A DNA stretch of 64,000 bases from Paenibacillus_AA sp045062745. GTDB taxonomy: Bacteria; Bacillota; Bacilli; Paenibacillales; NBRC-103111. Shown here piece by piece: positions 9,713 through 17,539 of this stretch. The notes below the pieces were generated by a model, which was not told where the DNA came from, did no database searches, and was given only the letters and a program-made list of their open reading frames with translations. Made by a program: the position numbers and the translations under genes. Positions within the stretch are counted from its first letter, which is position 1, and each line of letters opens with the position of its first letter. Location of the stretch: the NCBI RefSeq assembly GCF_045062745.1, contig NZ_JBJGED010000004.1, positions 278,572-342,571 of the forward strand. The letters are read 5' to 3'.

Positions 9713-10621
9713 ATGCCGAAGCGTATGAAGCACATCTGGGCGTTCAAGGAATTTTACCTCATGCTGCTGCCCGGTGTGGTGTACTACTTGGTCTACAAGT
9801 ACGTTCCAATGTACGGAGTTATAATCGCCTTCAAGGATTTCAACATGATGGAGGGTATTCTAGGCAGCTCCTGGGCCGATCCGTGGTACAAATACTTTCA
9901 GCAATTTTACGAATCGCCGTATTTTACCCAGCTGCTCACGAACACGTTCCTGATCAGCATCTACAAGCTCATCTTCGGCATGGTGCCGCCGATCATCCTG
10001 GCCATCCTGCTCAATGAGACGAAGGTCCGCTGGTTCAAGTCGCTGGTCCAGACGCTGAGCTACATGCCCCATTTTCTGTCCTGGGTGATCATCTACGGGA
10101 TCCTCATCATGTTCCTGTCCCAGGACTCCGGGATCCTGAACCGGTGGATCGTCGATGCGGGCGGGGACTCGATCCCGTTCCTGACCTCTACCGAATGGTT
10201 CCGCAGCGTGCTGGTCGGCTCGGAGATTTGGCAGAACCTCGGCTGGGGCGCGATCATCTACCTGGCCGCAATCGCGGGCATCGATCCGACGCTGTATGAG
10301 GCGGGGCGGGTGGACGGAGCGAGCCGGCTGAAGATGGTGTGGCACATTACGCTGCCCGGCATCCGCCACGTGATTATCCTGCTGCTCATTCTAAGGCTCG
10401 GCCATATGCTGGATGCTGGCTTTGAGCAGATCTACATTTTGTACAACGTGCAAGTGTATCCCGTCGCGGATATTCTCGACACGTGGGTGTTCCGGACGGG
10501 GCTCGAGCAGTGGAACTACAGCCTCGCGTCGGCGGTCGGCTTGTTCAAGTCGGTTATCGGGCTCATCCTCGTCTACATCTCGAATACGTTGTCCAAGCGA
10601 TGGGGGGAAGGCATATGGTGA
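9713..10621 (+). CDS. Sugar ABC transporter permease, LplB type
   Basis: Inner-membrane permease (302 residues) of the CUT1 carbohydrate ABC family. It has six predicted helices and the ATPase-coupling loop YEAGRVDGASRLKMVWHI near residues 200-217. The frame is open from 9650, but AAAGGATGTGAG supports the ATG at 9713. It overlaps the next permease by 7 bases. No ATPase gene lies in the cluster; this is usual for LplB/YtcP-type systems, which borrow a shared MsmX-like ATPase. Confidence 0.9.
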   Translation: MPKRMKHIWAFKEFYLMLLPGVVYYLVYKYVPMYGVIIAFKDFNMMEGILGSSWADPWYKYFQQFYESPYFTQLLTNTFLISIYKLIFGMVPPIILAILLNETKVRWFKSLVQTLSYMPHFLSWVIIYGILIMFLSQDSGILNRWIVDAGGDSIPFLTSTEWFRSVLVGSEIWQNLGWGAIIYLAAIAGIDPTLYEAGRVDGASRLKMVWHITLPGIRHVIILLLILRLGHMLDAGFEQIYILYNVQVYPVADILDTWVFRTGLEQWNYSLASAVGLFKSVIGLILVYISNTLSKRWGEGIW

Positions 10622-11475
10622 GGAATATCGGGGACAGAGGGTTCCAGATCGCCGTCTATGTGCTGCTGACGCTGGTCGGCCTGGCAGCGGTCGTGCCGCT
10701 CCTGTACGTGCTCGCCGTATCGCTCACTCCGTTCGCGGTCGTGCTGAAGCATGGGGGGTACGTGCTCTTCCCGAAAGAGCTGACGTTCAATGCATACGAG
10801 AAGCTGATGGGCAATTCGGCCATCCCGAGGTCACTGCTCGTGACCATCTATATCACTGTCGTCGGGACCTTGATCAATCTCATGCTGACGACGCTGCTCG
10901 CCTATCCGCTGAGCCGCAAGCAACTGCCCGGGCGCAACATGTTCCTGATGATGGTCGTGCTGACGCTGCTGTTCAGCGGGGGCATTATCCCGACGTACTT
11001 GATCGTCAAGGCTACGGGGCTGATCGACAGCCTCTGGTCGCTCATCCTGCCGACGGCCGTGTCCAGCTTCAACGTGCTGATTATGAAAAGCTTTTTCGAG
11101 CAGCTGCCCGAAGAACTGTTCGAATCGGCGCGCATCGACGGGGCGCGGGAGTTCCGGATCTTGTTCCAGCTGGCGGTGCCGTTGTCGCTGCCGGTCATGA
11201 TCACGGTCGGCCTGTTCTACGCCGTCGGGCATTGGAATTCGTTCTTCAGCGCCATCATGTATATGACCGACCGCTCGCTGTATCCGCTGCAGGTCGTCGT
11301 CCGCGAAATCCTGATGCTGTCCCAGCAGCCGCTCGAGAATGCGGAAGACCAAGTGCCGACGGTGACGATGCAGATGGCCGCCGTCGTGTTCGCCAGCGCA
11401 CCGATTCTGGTTGTGTATCCGTTTTTGCAAAAGCATTTTACGAAGGGCATGCTGCTCGGTTCGATCAAAGGGTAG
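10615..11475 (+). CDS. Sugar ABC transporter permease, LplC/YtcP type
   Basis: Second CUT1 permease (286 residues), membrane partner of the LplB-type protein. The coupling loop reads FESARIDGAREFRILFQLAV. The family's C-terminal motif KGMLLGSIKG is intact. Start chosen at ATG 10615 after a GGGGGGAAG ribosome site inside the upstream gene. The binding-protein gene follows 101 bases downstream. Confidence 0.9.
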   Translation: MVRNIGDRGFQIAVYVLLTLVGLAAVVPLLYVLAVSLTPFAVVLKHGGYVLFPKELTFNAYEKLMGNSAIPRSLLVTIYITVVGTLINLMLTTLLAYPLSRKQLPGRNMFLMMVVLTLLFSGGIIPTYLIVKATGLIDSLWSLILPTAVSSFNVLIMKSFFEQLPEELFESARIDGAREFRILFQLAVPLSLPVMITVGLFYAVGHWNSFFSAIMYMTDRSLYPLQVVVREILMLSQQPLENAEDQVPTVTMQMAAVVFASAPILVVYPFLQKHFTKGMLLGSIKG

Positions 11476-11576
11476 CCCCAGTTTGCAGGTTGGTTGATTG
11501 GTGGGTTGATCGACCGGACTTCGAGTCCGGCATCAATACAAAACAAACGCTTCGATCAGAAGGAAGGGGTATTGGG

Positions 11577-13130
11577 ATGAACAAGAGCAAATGGGTGCCG
11601 CTTGGTCTTGCCACTGTATTAACCGGAACGTTGTTGGCCGGCTGCGGCTCGAGCACGAACAATTCCTCCTCGACGCCGGGTACGGGCGGCAATGCGGGGG
11701 CGACCCCGGCCGGGACGTCCGCTCCGGCAGCGCCGGTCAAAATCCAGATGGCGATGGCCGCGTCCGGGCTGCCGGCGCCGGATGCCGACGACATCAAGAA
11801 GACGCTCGACAAGAAGCTGGGGATCGACTTGCAGCTGACGGCCATCGCCTCGGGCGACGATTACAAGAACCAAATCCGGGTCCGGCTGTCCGGAGGCAAT
11901 TACCCGGATCTGTTCTCGGTCGATTTCGCCGATGTGAAGGAATTTTCCGACAAAGGTCTGCTGCTCGACTTGACCCCCTACTTCGACAAAGATTTGAAGC
12001 CGGCCAAGGACTTCGTTACCGGGCAGACGCCGGACATTATGAAAAAGGTGACGATTAACGGCAAAATCTATGCGGTTCCTCGGGTCGGCGACGTCCCATT
12101 CAGCTCGATGTGGGTGCGCCAGGACTGGCTGACGAAGCTGAACCTGAAGGCGCCTACGAATCTCGATGAGTTCATGGCGGTGGCCAAGGCGTTTACCGAG
12201 CAAGATCCCGACGGCAATGGCAAAAAAGACACGTACGGCATAACCGGGGCGAAGCTGGACGGGTTCGCGACCATCTTCGGCGCACATGGCGTCGGCCTCC
12301 CGGGCTCGTTCTACGAGAAGGACGGCAAGGTGATCAACGCCTACTACGATCCCGCGATGCCGGAAGCGCTCAAGTATATCAAGTCTCTGATTGACGTCGG
12401 CGTCGTGGACCCCGAGATTATGACGAACAAGGCGAATCTCGAGGTGCAGAAGGCTTTCCAAGGCAAGGCGGGCCTTATCTTCAAGGGCTGGACGGAAATC
12501 GACAAGGATGAGTTCGTTGCGCAGTACAAAGCGATCAACCCGAACGCCCAATGGGTACAGATGGTGCCTGTCAAAGGGCCGGGCGGCCAGTACGACGGAT
12601 CGTACGACTACGATCGTCCTTCCCGCTACTGGGTCATCCCGAAGGCGCTGGAGAAAGACAAGGCGAAGCTGCAAAAGGTGATCGAGCTGATCAATTACGT
12701 GTCCGGCAAGGAAGGCAATACGCTCGTCATGTACGGCCTGGAGGGCAAGCACTACAACATGAAGGACGGCAAGGTCGTCCCGACCGATCTGATGGCGAAG
12801 GAAGGCAACTACTTCAACGTGTATCAGATTACCGGCCGGCCGAACAAAGAGTACCTCGCCATCAAGTTCCCGAATCAGGCGGCTTCGACGGAATTCGCGA
12901 TCAAGACGCCGCGTATCCGCTCCTTCGACAGCTCGGTCATTCCGCCTTCGGACTTCAACAAGGCCGATGCGGACCGGTATGCGGAGGAAGAGATGATCAA
13001 GTTCATCTCGGGCAAGCGGCCGATCGCGGAATACGCGGACTTCCTCAAGACGCTGGAGACGACGTTTAAGTATAAAGCTTATGTAGATGCTGGTGCGAAG
13101 CAGATCAAGGAGCAAGGGTTCGTTAAATAA
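11577..13130 (+). CDS. Extracellular solute-binding lipoprotein (CUT1 family)
   Basis: Substrate-binding lipoprotein (517 residues) anchored outside the membrane. The signal peptide ends in TLLAGC with Cys23, followed by a Ser/Thr/Gly/Ala linker. The body resembles LplA-like family 1 binding proteins, including a DPDGNGKKDTYGI segment typical of long oligosaccharide-binding proteins. GAAGGAAGGGG precedes the ATG. It completes the transporter of the two upstream permeases; the ligand cannot be read from sequence. Confidence 0.9.
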   Translation: MNKSKWVPLGLATVLTGTLLAGCGSSTNNSSSTPGTGGNAGATPAGTSAPAAPVKIQMAMAASGLPAPDADDIKKTLDKKLGIDLQLTAIASGDDYKNQIRVRLSGGNYPDLFSVDFADVKEFSDKGLLLDLTPYFDKDLKPAKDFVTGQTPDIMKKVTINGKIYAVPRVGDVPFSSMWVRQDWLTKLNLKAPTNLDEFMAVAKAFTEQDPDGNGKKDTYGITGAKLDGFATIFGAHGVGLPGSFYEKDGKVINAYYDPAMPEALKYIKSLIDVGVVDPEIMTNKANLEVQKAFQGKAGLIFKGWTEIDKDEFVAQYKAINPNAQWVQMVPVKGPGGQYDGSYDYDRPSRYWVIPKALEKDKAKLQKVIELINYVSGKEGNTLVMYGLEGKHYNMKDGKVVPTDLMAKEGNYFNVYQITGRPNKEYLAIKFPNQAASTEFAIKTPRIRSFDSSVIPPSDFNKADADRYAEEEMIKFISGKRPIAEYADFLKTLETTFKYKAYVDAGAKQIKEQGFVK

Positions 13131-13139
13131 AACCGGTTA

Positions 13140-13222
13140 TGGGACGCCGGGCTCGGGTGCCGGGCTCTGGGCCAGGGGCTCGGGCTTCCAGCCCGGCTCC
13201 TAGCCCGGGTTCCTAGCCCGGT
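13140..13222 (+). repeat. GC-rich palindromic repeat patch
   Basis: Between two same-strand genes lies a patch of repeated GGGCTCGGG and AGCCCGG words that can fold into short GC hairpins, for example CGGGCT-TCC-AGCCCG. There is no T-run, so it is not a classic terminator. It may slow transcription between the binding protein and the next flavoprotein. Confidence 0.5.
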
Positions 13223-13242
13223 GAAGAGAGGAGTGGAGAAGC

Positions 13243-14556
13243 ATGAGCATGAGCCAATCACAATCCAAGTCTACGTATGATGTGCTAGTCGCGGGGGGCG
13301 GTCCTGCCGGGATCGCCGCCGCCGTGGCGGCGGCGCGGGAAGGCGCCCGCACGCTTCTGGTGGAACGGTACGGATTCCTAGGAGGCGCGGGCACGGCCAT
13401 GATGGTGAACCCGTGGATGAGCTATTGGTCCTCGGGCGGAGGCAACGTGCAGTTGATCTTCGGGGTGCTGCAGGAGCTGATCGACCGGATGACGGCAATG
13501 GGCATGTACGGGCATCCGAAGCAGAAGACCGCCTTCGATCCGGAGGCGCTGAAGGTGGCGGCCGAGGAGCTGTGCCAGGAAGCGGGCGTGCAGCTGCTGT
13601 ACCATTCCTTCCTCGGCGAAGCGAGGATGGATGAGGCCGGCAAGCGCATCGAAGCGGTGCGCCTCGCCAATAAAGCCGGCCTGGTCGACATGCGGGCGAG
13701 CATCTACGTTGACGCCACCGGCGACGGCGACCTGGCCGCCCTGGCGGGGGCGGTCGTCGAGAAGGGCAGGGCGGTCGATAGCCTGAGCCAGCCGATGACG
13801 CTGAACTTCCGGATGGCGGGCGTCGACATGGACCGGATGCTGACACGGCAGGAGATTACCGATCTGTACTTGGAGGCGAAGGCTCGGGGCGAGATCGACT
13901 GCCCGCGCGAGAACGTGCTGTGGTTCTACGCGAATCAGCCGGGCGTCATCCACTTCAATACGACCCGCGTGCTGTTCAAGGACGCGACCGACCCGTGGGC
14001 GCTCACGGAGGCCGAGATCGAGGGGCGGCGCCAAGTGCAGCAGCTCGTTCACTTCCTGAAGACGCATGTGCCGGCGTTCGAGGACGCCTACCTGCAGACG
14101 ACGGCGCCGCAGATCGGGGTGCGCGAATCACGCCGGGTGATGGGCGACTATGTGCTCACGGCGGAGGAGCTGCTCGCCTGCTGCAAGTTCGACGACGTCA
14201 TCGCCCGCGGGGCGTATCCCGTCGACATTCACAACCCGGCCGGCACCGGCACCATTATTCAGTCGCTGCCGCCTGGCGAGTGGTACGATATTCCGTACCG
14301 GACGCTCGTGCCGCGGAAGATCGAGAACCTGCTGATCGGCGGGCGCCCGATCTCGGCCACGCACGAGGCGCACTCCGCCATCCGCGTGCAGCCGATCGCC
14401 ATGGCGATCGGGCAGGCGGCGGGTACGGCGGCGGCGTTGTGCGCGCAGGAGGGCGTGCTGCCGCGCGAGCTCGACGTCCGCCGCGTGCAGGCGGCGCTGA
14501 CCGCGCAAGGCGCGGTGCTCGGCCAGCCAAGCGAAGCGACCGGCGTGGCCGAGTAG
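13243..14556 (+). CDS. FAD-dependent oxidoreductase
   Basis: Second PF12831-like flavoprotein of the cluster (437 residues, without the C-terminal tail of the first). The Rossmann motif VAGGGPAGIAAAVAAA with the closing Glu lies at residues 15-41. GTGIPYRSLVP-like family features appear as WYDIPYRTLVPRKIENLLIGG, followed by ARA-like HSAIRVQPIAMAIGQAAG near 370-390, a conserved FAD-contact region. GAGAGGAG precedes the ATG. Its place after a sugar transporter suggests oxidation of an imported sugar or sugar derivative; that is inference only. Confidence 0.85.
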   Translation: MSMSQSQSKSTYDVLVAGGGPAGIAAAVAAAREGARTLLVERYGFLGGAGTAMMVNPWMSYWSSGGGNVQLIFGVLQELIDRMTAMGMYGHPKQKTAFDPEALKVAAEELCQEAGVQLLYHSFLGEARMDEAGKRIEAVRLANKAGLVDMRASIYVDATGDGDLAALAGAVVEKGRAVDSLSQPMTLNFRMAGVDMDRMLTRQEITDLYLEAKARGEIDCPRENVLWFYANQPGVIHFNTTRVLFKDATDPWALTEAEIEGRRQVQQLVHFLKTHVPAFEDAYLQTTAPQIGVRESRRVMGDYVLTAEELLACCKFDDVIARGAYPVDIHNPAGTGTIIQSLPPGEWYDIPYRTLVPRKIENLLIGGRPISATHEAHSAIRVQPIAMAIGQAAGTAAALCAQEGVLPRELDVRRVQAALTAQGAVLGQPSEATGVAE

Positions 14557-14596
14557 CGCGCTAGCAACGGCAGTCCTCCCGCCACACCGCACAACA

Positions 14597-14779
14597 GAGG
14601 GAATTCCTCCCTCTCTTTGAGCCGATTCAGTCGGCTTCCCGCATACGAAAGGGAAAACCTCCCTCATTTTCTCCGAAATCGGCCCGATTTGGCCCGTTTC
14701 GGTCAAATGAGAGGGAGGTTTTCCCTCTTTTACTTTGAAATTCGCCATATATCGCATAAGGAGAGGGAGGATTTCCCTC
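14597..14779 (+). repeat. Array of four 17-bp palindromic elements
   Basis: Four copies of a 17-base element of the form GAGGGAGG-W-TTTCCCTC start at 14597, 14649, 14711 and 14763. The first two are in the opposite orientation to the last two, so copies two and three form a long inverted repeat. The intervening 35, 45 and 35 bases differ from each other. It lies in a gene-free stretch after the flavoprotein gene. Confidence 0.75.
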
Positions 14780-14802
14780 TTGTCCAGCTCCCATCCCCGT
14801 CG

Positions 14803-15090
14803 AGTAAAGCTGACCTATCATCTAATTCCCTCCAACTGAACGCGCCCTCGCCAAGTAACAAGGAATTTCCGGCTTATTCGCGCCATCTGAACGCGCCCTC
14901 GCCAAGTAACAAGGAATTTCCGGCTTATTCCCACCAAATGACCGCCACCCCGCCCAGTAACACGGAAAATCCTGCTTATTCCCCCCCGACTGAACGCGCC
15001 CCGCCCAGTAACACGAAATTTCCGGCTTTTTCCCCCAACTGAACGCGCCCTTGCCAAGTAACAAGGAATCAACCATCTGAATCGCCCCCG
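14803..15090 (+). repeat. 51-bp tandem repeat array (AGTAAC family)
   Basis: About six degenerate units with the core AGTAAC at 14854, 14905, 14956, 15007 and 15057 (steps 51, 51, 51, 50); a degenerate AGTAAA lies exactly one unit earlier at 14803. Each unit runs CTGAACGCGCC, CCAAGTAACAAGG, TTTCCGGCTTATTC with small changes. With 14597-14779 it fills the 660-base gap between genes; no convincing gene is seen there. The same family recurs inverted at 38462-38640. Confidence 0.85.
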
Positions 15091-15217
15091 CCGCACACTA
15101 CTCCAGCGCCTTATTGTCACGCCTTTCCCAAACATGACCGTTGACCGCTCCGTCCCCGCATAGTACACTAACAAAAGCTGTGCTCAGACCTGACACCCGT
15201 TGGAGGCTTTTCGAAAC

Positions 15218-15712
15218 GTGAACTTCAAGACCGTCACCATTTGTTTGTACCTCATGATCCTATATTGGATCTCCTTACATATCCCGTCCTTGAAGACGGT
15301 GTTCTATCCCACGTTAGGCGCATTCTCGTACTTGTTCGTCACCCGCGCGTTCGAGCTAAGGGACTTGTCCCGCATAACACTCGGCGCCGTGATCGCCTCC
15401 TGCTTAGGCTCGTTGCTGAACGCGATGTATCCAGGAGTACCCGCCTTCCTGCTGAATACCCTGCTGGTCACGTGGATGATCCGCAAGTTCCATTGGAACG
15501 CCCCACCGATTTTGGCGGTGTCGTTGATTCCATTCTTTATCCAACCAATCGAGTGGTGGGTCGTGCCGGTGTCCGTGCTCGGCTCGCTCAGCGGGTTGTT
15601 GTTGCTTGTCGGGGCGCTCCACTATTCGGTGGCGTACAGCCGCCCGCTGCTCGCGTTGCTCCTCCCTGAGCGGGGCCGACAAACCGCCGGCCGATCGAAT
15701 GTAGACGTATGA
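15218..15712 (+). CDS. Integral membrane protein, HPP-family-like
   Basis: Small membrane protein (164 residues) with four to five hydrophobic helices. The segment YPTLGAFSYLFV resembles the start of HPP-family membrane proteins, a family of unknown or nitrite-transport-related function. TTGGAGG at 15200-15206 supports the GTG start at 15218. It stands alone, with array DNA upstream and a terminator downstream. Identification rests on one motif and topology, so the family call is tentative. Confidence 0.6.
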   Translation: MNFKTVTICLYLMILYWISLHIPSLKTVFYPTLGAFSYLFVTRAFELRDLSRITLGAVIASCLGSLLNAMYPGVPAFLLNTLLVTWMIRKFHWNAPPILAVSLIPFFIQPIEWWVVPVSVLGSLSGLLLLVGALHYSVAYSRPLLALLLPERGRQTAGRSNVDV

Positions 15713-15744
15713 TCCGACTTTTTGCTAGCCTCCCGCTATTATAG

Positions 15745-15771
15745 CGCTCCTGTCTAAGGGAGCGTCTTTTT
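15745..15771 (+). terminator. Rho-independent terminator
   Basis: CGCTCC (15745-15750) pairs with GGAGCG (15759-15764) around an 8-base loop, followed by a T-rich run. It lies 32 bases past the membrane-protein stop. Confidence 0.8.
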
Positions 15772-15916
15772 ATTGGGTCTGAGCGCTTTCCCTGTATCCG
15801 TAATTTTCCATCTGGGTTATAATTAGGGGACCTGTCATGGGTGGGTAGCTGGGGAATATCGGACCAGGAGATGAAGAAATGAGCCTGACGATCGTGCATA
15901 GACGGGGGACCGAGTG

Positions 15917-16468
15917 ATGCAAACCAAGGGGAGAATCATTGTATTGAACGGGACTTCGAGTGCGGGGAAAACAAGTCTGGCGAAAGCCTTAATGGCCCAA
16001 GCAGGGGACGCCTATTGCTACTTGTCTCTGGACGAGTTCAGGCAACAAATCCAGCAAGCCTACTTGCGTATGTTTCCGTTCTTGGAGAATACGTCGGCTG
16101 AAACGATTAATATCGGTCTAGGCATCGTTGCCGCGCCGCAGATCACTTTACTGCACACGACGATTAAAGCGCTTTCGGCCATGGGGCACCAGGTCATCGT
16201 GGATCATGTGCTGTTCAGCAAAGCTCTACAGGAAGAATGCAAACGAATACTGGAAGGATACCCGGTCATCTGGGTGGGGGTCTATTGTCCGCTGCACGAG
16301 CTGGAGAGGCGGGAGAAGGAACGCGGGGACCGGAAGATCGGATTGGCAAAATCGCAATACGAGATCGTCCATGAAAGTGTCGAATACGACTATCAGGTGA
16401 GTACATACGAGATGGACCCTCAGCAGTGTGCCGAACACGTAATGACTTATATCAAGACGATCGGATAA
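15917..16468 (+). CDS. Chloramphenicol phosphotransferase-like P-loop protein
   Basis: Small P-loop phosphotransferase (183 residues) resembling the CPT family. The Walker A motif NGTSSAGKTS lies near residues 10-19 and the acidic SLDEF segment near 37-41. A conserved helix containing EEREKERGDR-like basic residues (LERREKERGDRKIGLA) probably forms the lid. Such proteins phosphorylate small hydroxyl substrates, including chloramphenicol in Streptomyces; actual resistance activity here is unproven. GTG at 15914 and ATG at 15917 are adjacent possible starts. A TATAAT box lies at 15818-15823. Confidence 0.75.
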   Translation: MQTKGRIIVLNGTSSAGKTSLAKALMAQAGDAYCYLSLDEFRQQIQQAYLRMFPFLENTSAETINIGLGIVAAPQITLLHTTIKALSAMGHQVIVDHVLFSKALQEECKRILEGYPVIWVGVYCPLHELERREKERGDRKIGLAKSQYEIVHESVEYDYQVSTYEMDPQQCAEHVMTYIKTIG

Positions 16469-16540
16469 AGCGTTGGTAGTCTTGGATAGGCCGCTCATAA
16501 CGCATCCCAGGCTGTGCGTCGGCCTGGGATGCGTATTCAA

Positions 16541-17401
16541 TCAGCGGTAATGGTGCTGCGGGAAATAGGAATAGGCAGGCGCGGCTTGGGGTTGCCGGGC
16601 CGAGGTATACGGATCCGCATGCAGTTGGTACGGCTGGTATTGCGGATACGGCTGATACTGCTGGTAGAGCAGCTGCTCTTGCTGCAGCTGGCGCTGTTGC
16701 TCCTGTCGTTGCTCCTGCTGTTGCTGTTGCTCCTGTTGTTGTTGCTGTTGCTCCTGTTGTTGTTGCTGTTGCTCCTGTTGTTGTTGCTGTTGCTGCTGTT
16801 GTTGTTGCTGTTGTTGCATTTGCTTCTGGTGCGCTTGGATCACGCATTCATCGGTAGGCCCGATGATGATCGTTTCGTTGTGAAGCGGTTCAATGGTTTT
16901 CTTCCAGAGCTCGGGATCCAGGCAATACGTATGAGCGAACACTTCAGTCGGCGTCTTGGTCAGAATATCGGAGCCGAATATATAATTGGGATACGGCGCG
17001 TCGAAGATGGCGAGCAAGTGGGTCTTATCCTCCAGAGCGATTTCCCAATGCCACCAGCCTTGCGGAATATTCGCCACTTGTCCAGGCTTAATCTCAATAT
17101 TCGAGATTTGATTGGTGAACGGATTGATCAGAGACACCCTCGCCGATCCGGAGATGCAGTAGACCAGCTCGGCCGCGTTCTGATGATAGTGCGGCTCCAC
17201 GACACGCCCCTGGCTCAGGTATATGTCGAGCATAGACACATTGCCCAGCGTATTGAGATTATCCCGTCCCAATTGATTGATATAGTTGTCGGCGTTACGG
17301 GTAGCAATCCGATTGTTGCTCAAATCGAAGAAATACTGCAGATCCGGTCTCTTATAAAATTCATAGGGATTCATCATTGTCAAGCGGTACACTCCAATCA
17401 T
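16541..17401 (-). CDS. Cupin-domain protein with polyglutamine tail
   Basis: Protein of about 286 residues with a single germin-like cupin. Motif 1 shows the metal ligands as PHYHQNAAELVYCISG, and motif 2 has IPQGWWHWEI. From about residue 190 there is a run of mostly glutamine broken by single glutamates, about 60 residues long and coded by mixed CAG/CAA codons. The end is rich in Tyr, Gln and Pro (YQQYQPYPQYQPYQ). Single-cupin proteins resembling oxalate decarboxylase occur in spore coats of Bacillales, and the Tyr/Gln tail would suit a coat protein; this is inference. The start is uncertain (17401 or 17377). Confidence 0.75.
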   Translation of the reverse strand: MIGVYRLTMMNPYEFYKRPDLQYFFDLSNNRIATRNADNYINQLGRDNLNTLGNVSMLDIYLSQGRVVEPHYHQNAAELVYCISGSARVSLINPFTNQISNIEIKPGQVANIPQGWWHWEIALEDKTHLLAIFDAPYPNYIFGSDILTKTPTEVFAHTYCLDPELWKKTIEPLHNETIIIGPTDECVIQAHQKQMQQQQQQQQQQQQQQEQQQQQQEQQQQQQEQQQQQEQRQEQQRQLQQEQLLYQQYQPYPQYQPYQLHADPYTSARQPQAAPAYSYFPQHHYR

Positions 17402-17480
17402 CAAGGTATCGATATGCCTTCATGATATGCGGGAGAGGGGAAACCGTGACAGGAGTCTAGATTTGAACCGCCCAACACGC

Positions 17481-17521
17481 AAAAAAGGACCCCCTCCAGC
17501 CGCGATGGTAGGAGGGGGTCC
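17481..17521 (-). terminator. Rho-independent terminator of the parvulin gene
   Basis: Perfect 11-base arms (17487-17497 and 17511-17521) with an A-run at 17481-17486, which is a T-run on the minus strand. It lies just after the stop of the minus-strand parvulin gene. Confidence 0.85.
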
Positions 17522-17539
17522 ACCCGTAGGGTCAACCGA

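Noticed and set aside
13140..13222. Terminator after the first binding-protein gene
   Set aside because: Several GC hairpins but no T-run, and the next gene continues on the same strand.
14617..15042. A repetitive Ser/Pro/Asn-rich reading frame over the first array
   Set aside because: Its start lies inside the palindrome array with no ribosome site, and the unit drifts by insertions and deletions.
14597..15090. CRISPR array
   Set aside because: The repeated part is only 17 bases and flips orientation, or whole 51-base units repeat without unique spacers; no cas genes are present.
15917..16468. True chloramphenicol resistance gene
   Set aside because: Only the P-loop and general layout match; the family has many members with other substrates, so no resistance claim is made.
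16514..17425. Leucine-run reading frame on the plus strand
   Set aside because: It is the complement of the polyglutamine tract; the cupin motifs on the minus strand show the real gene.
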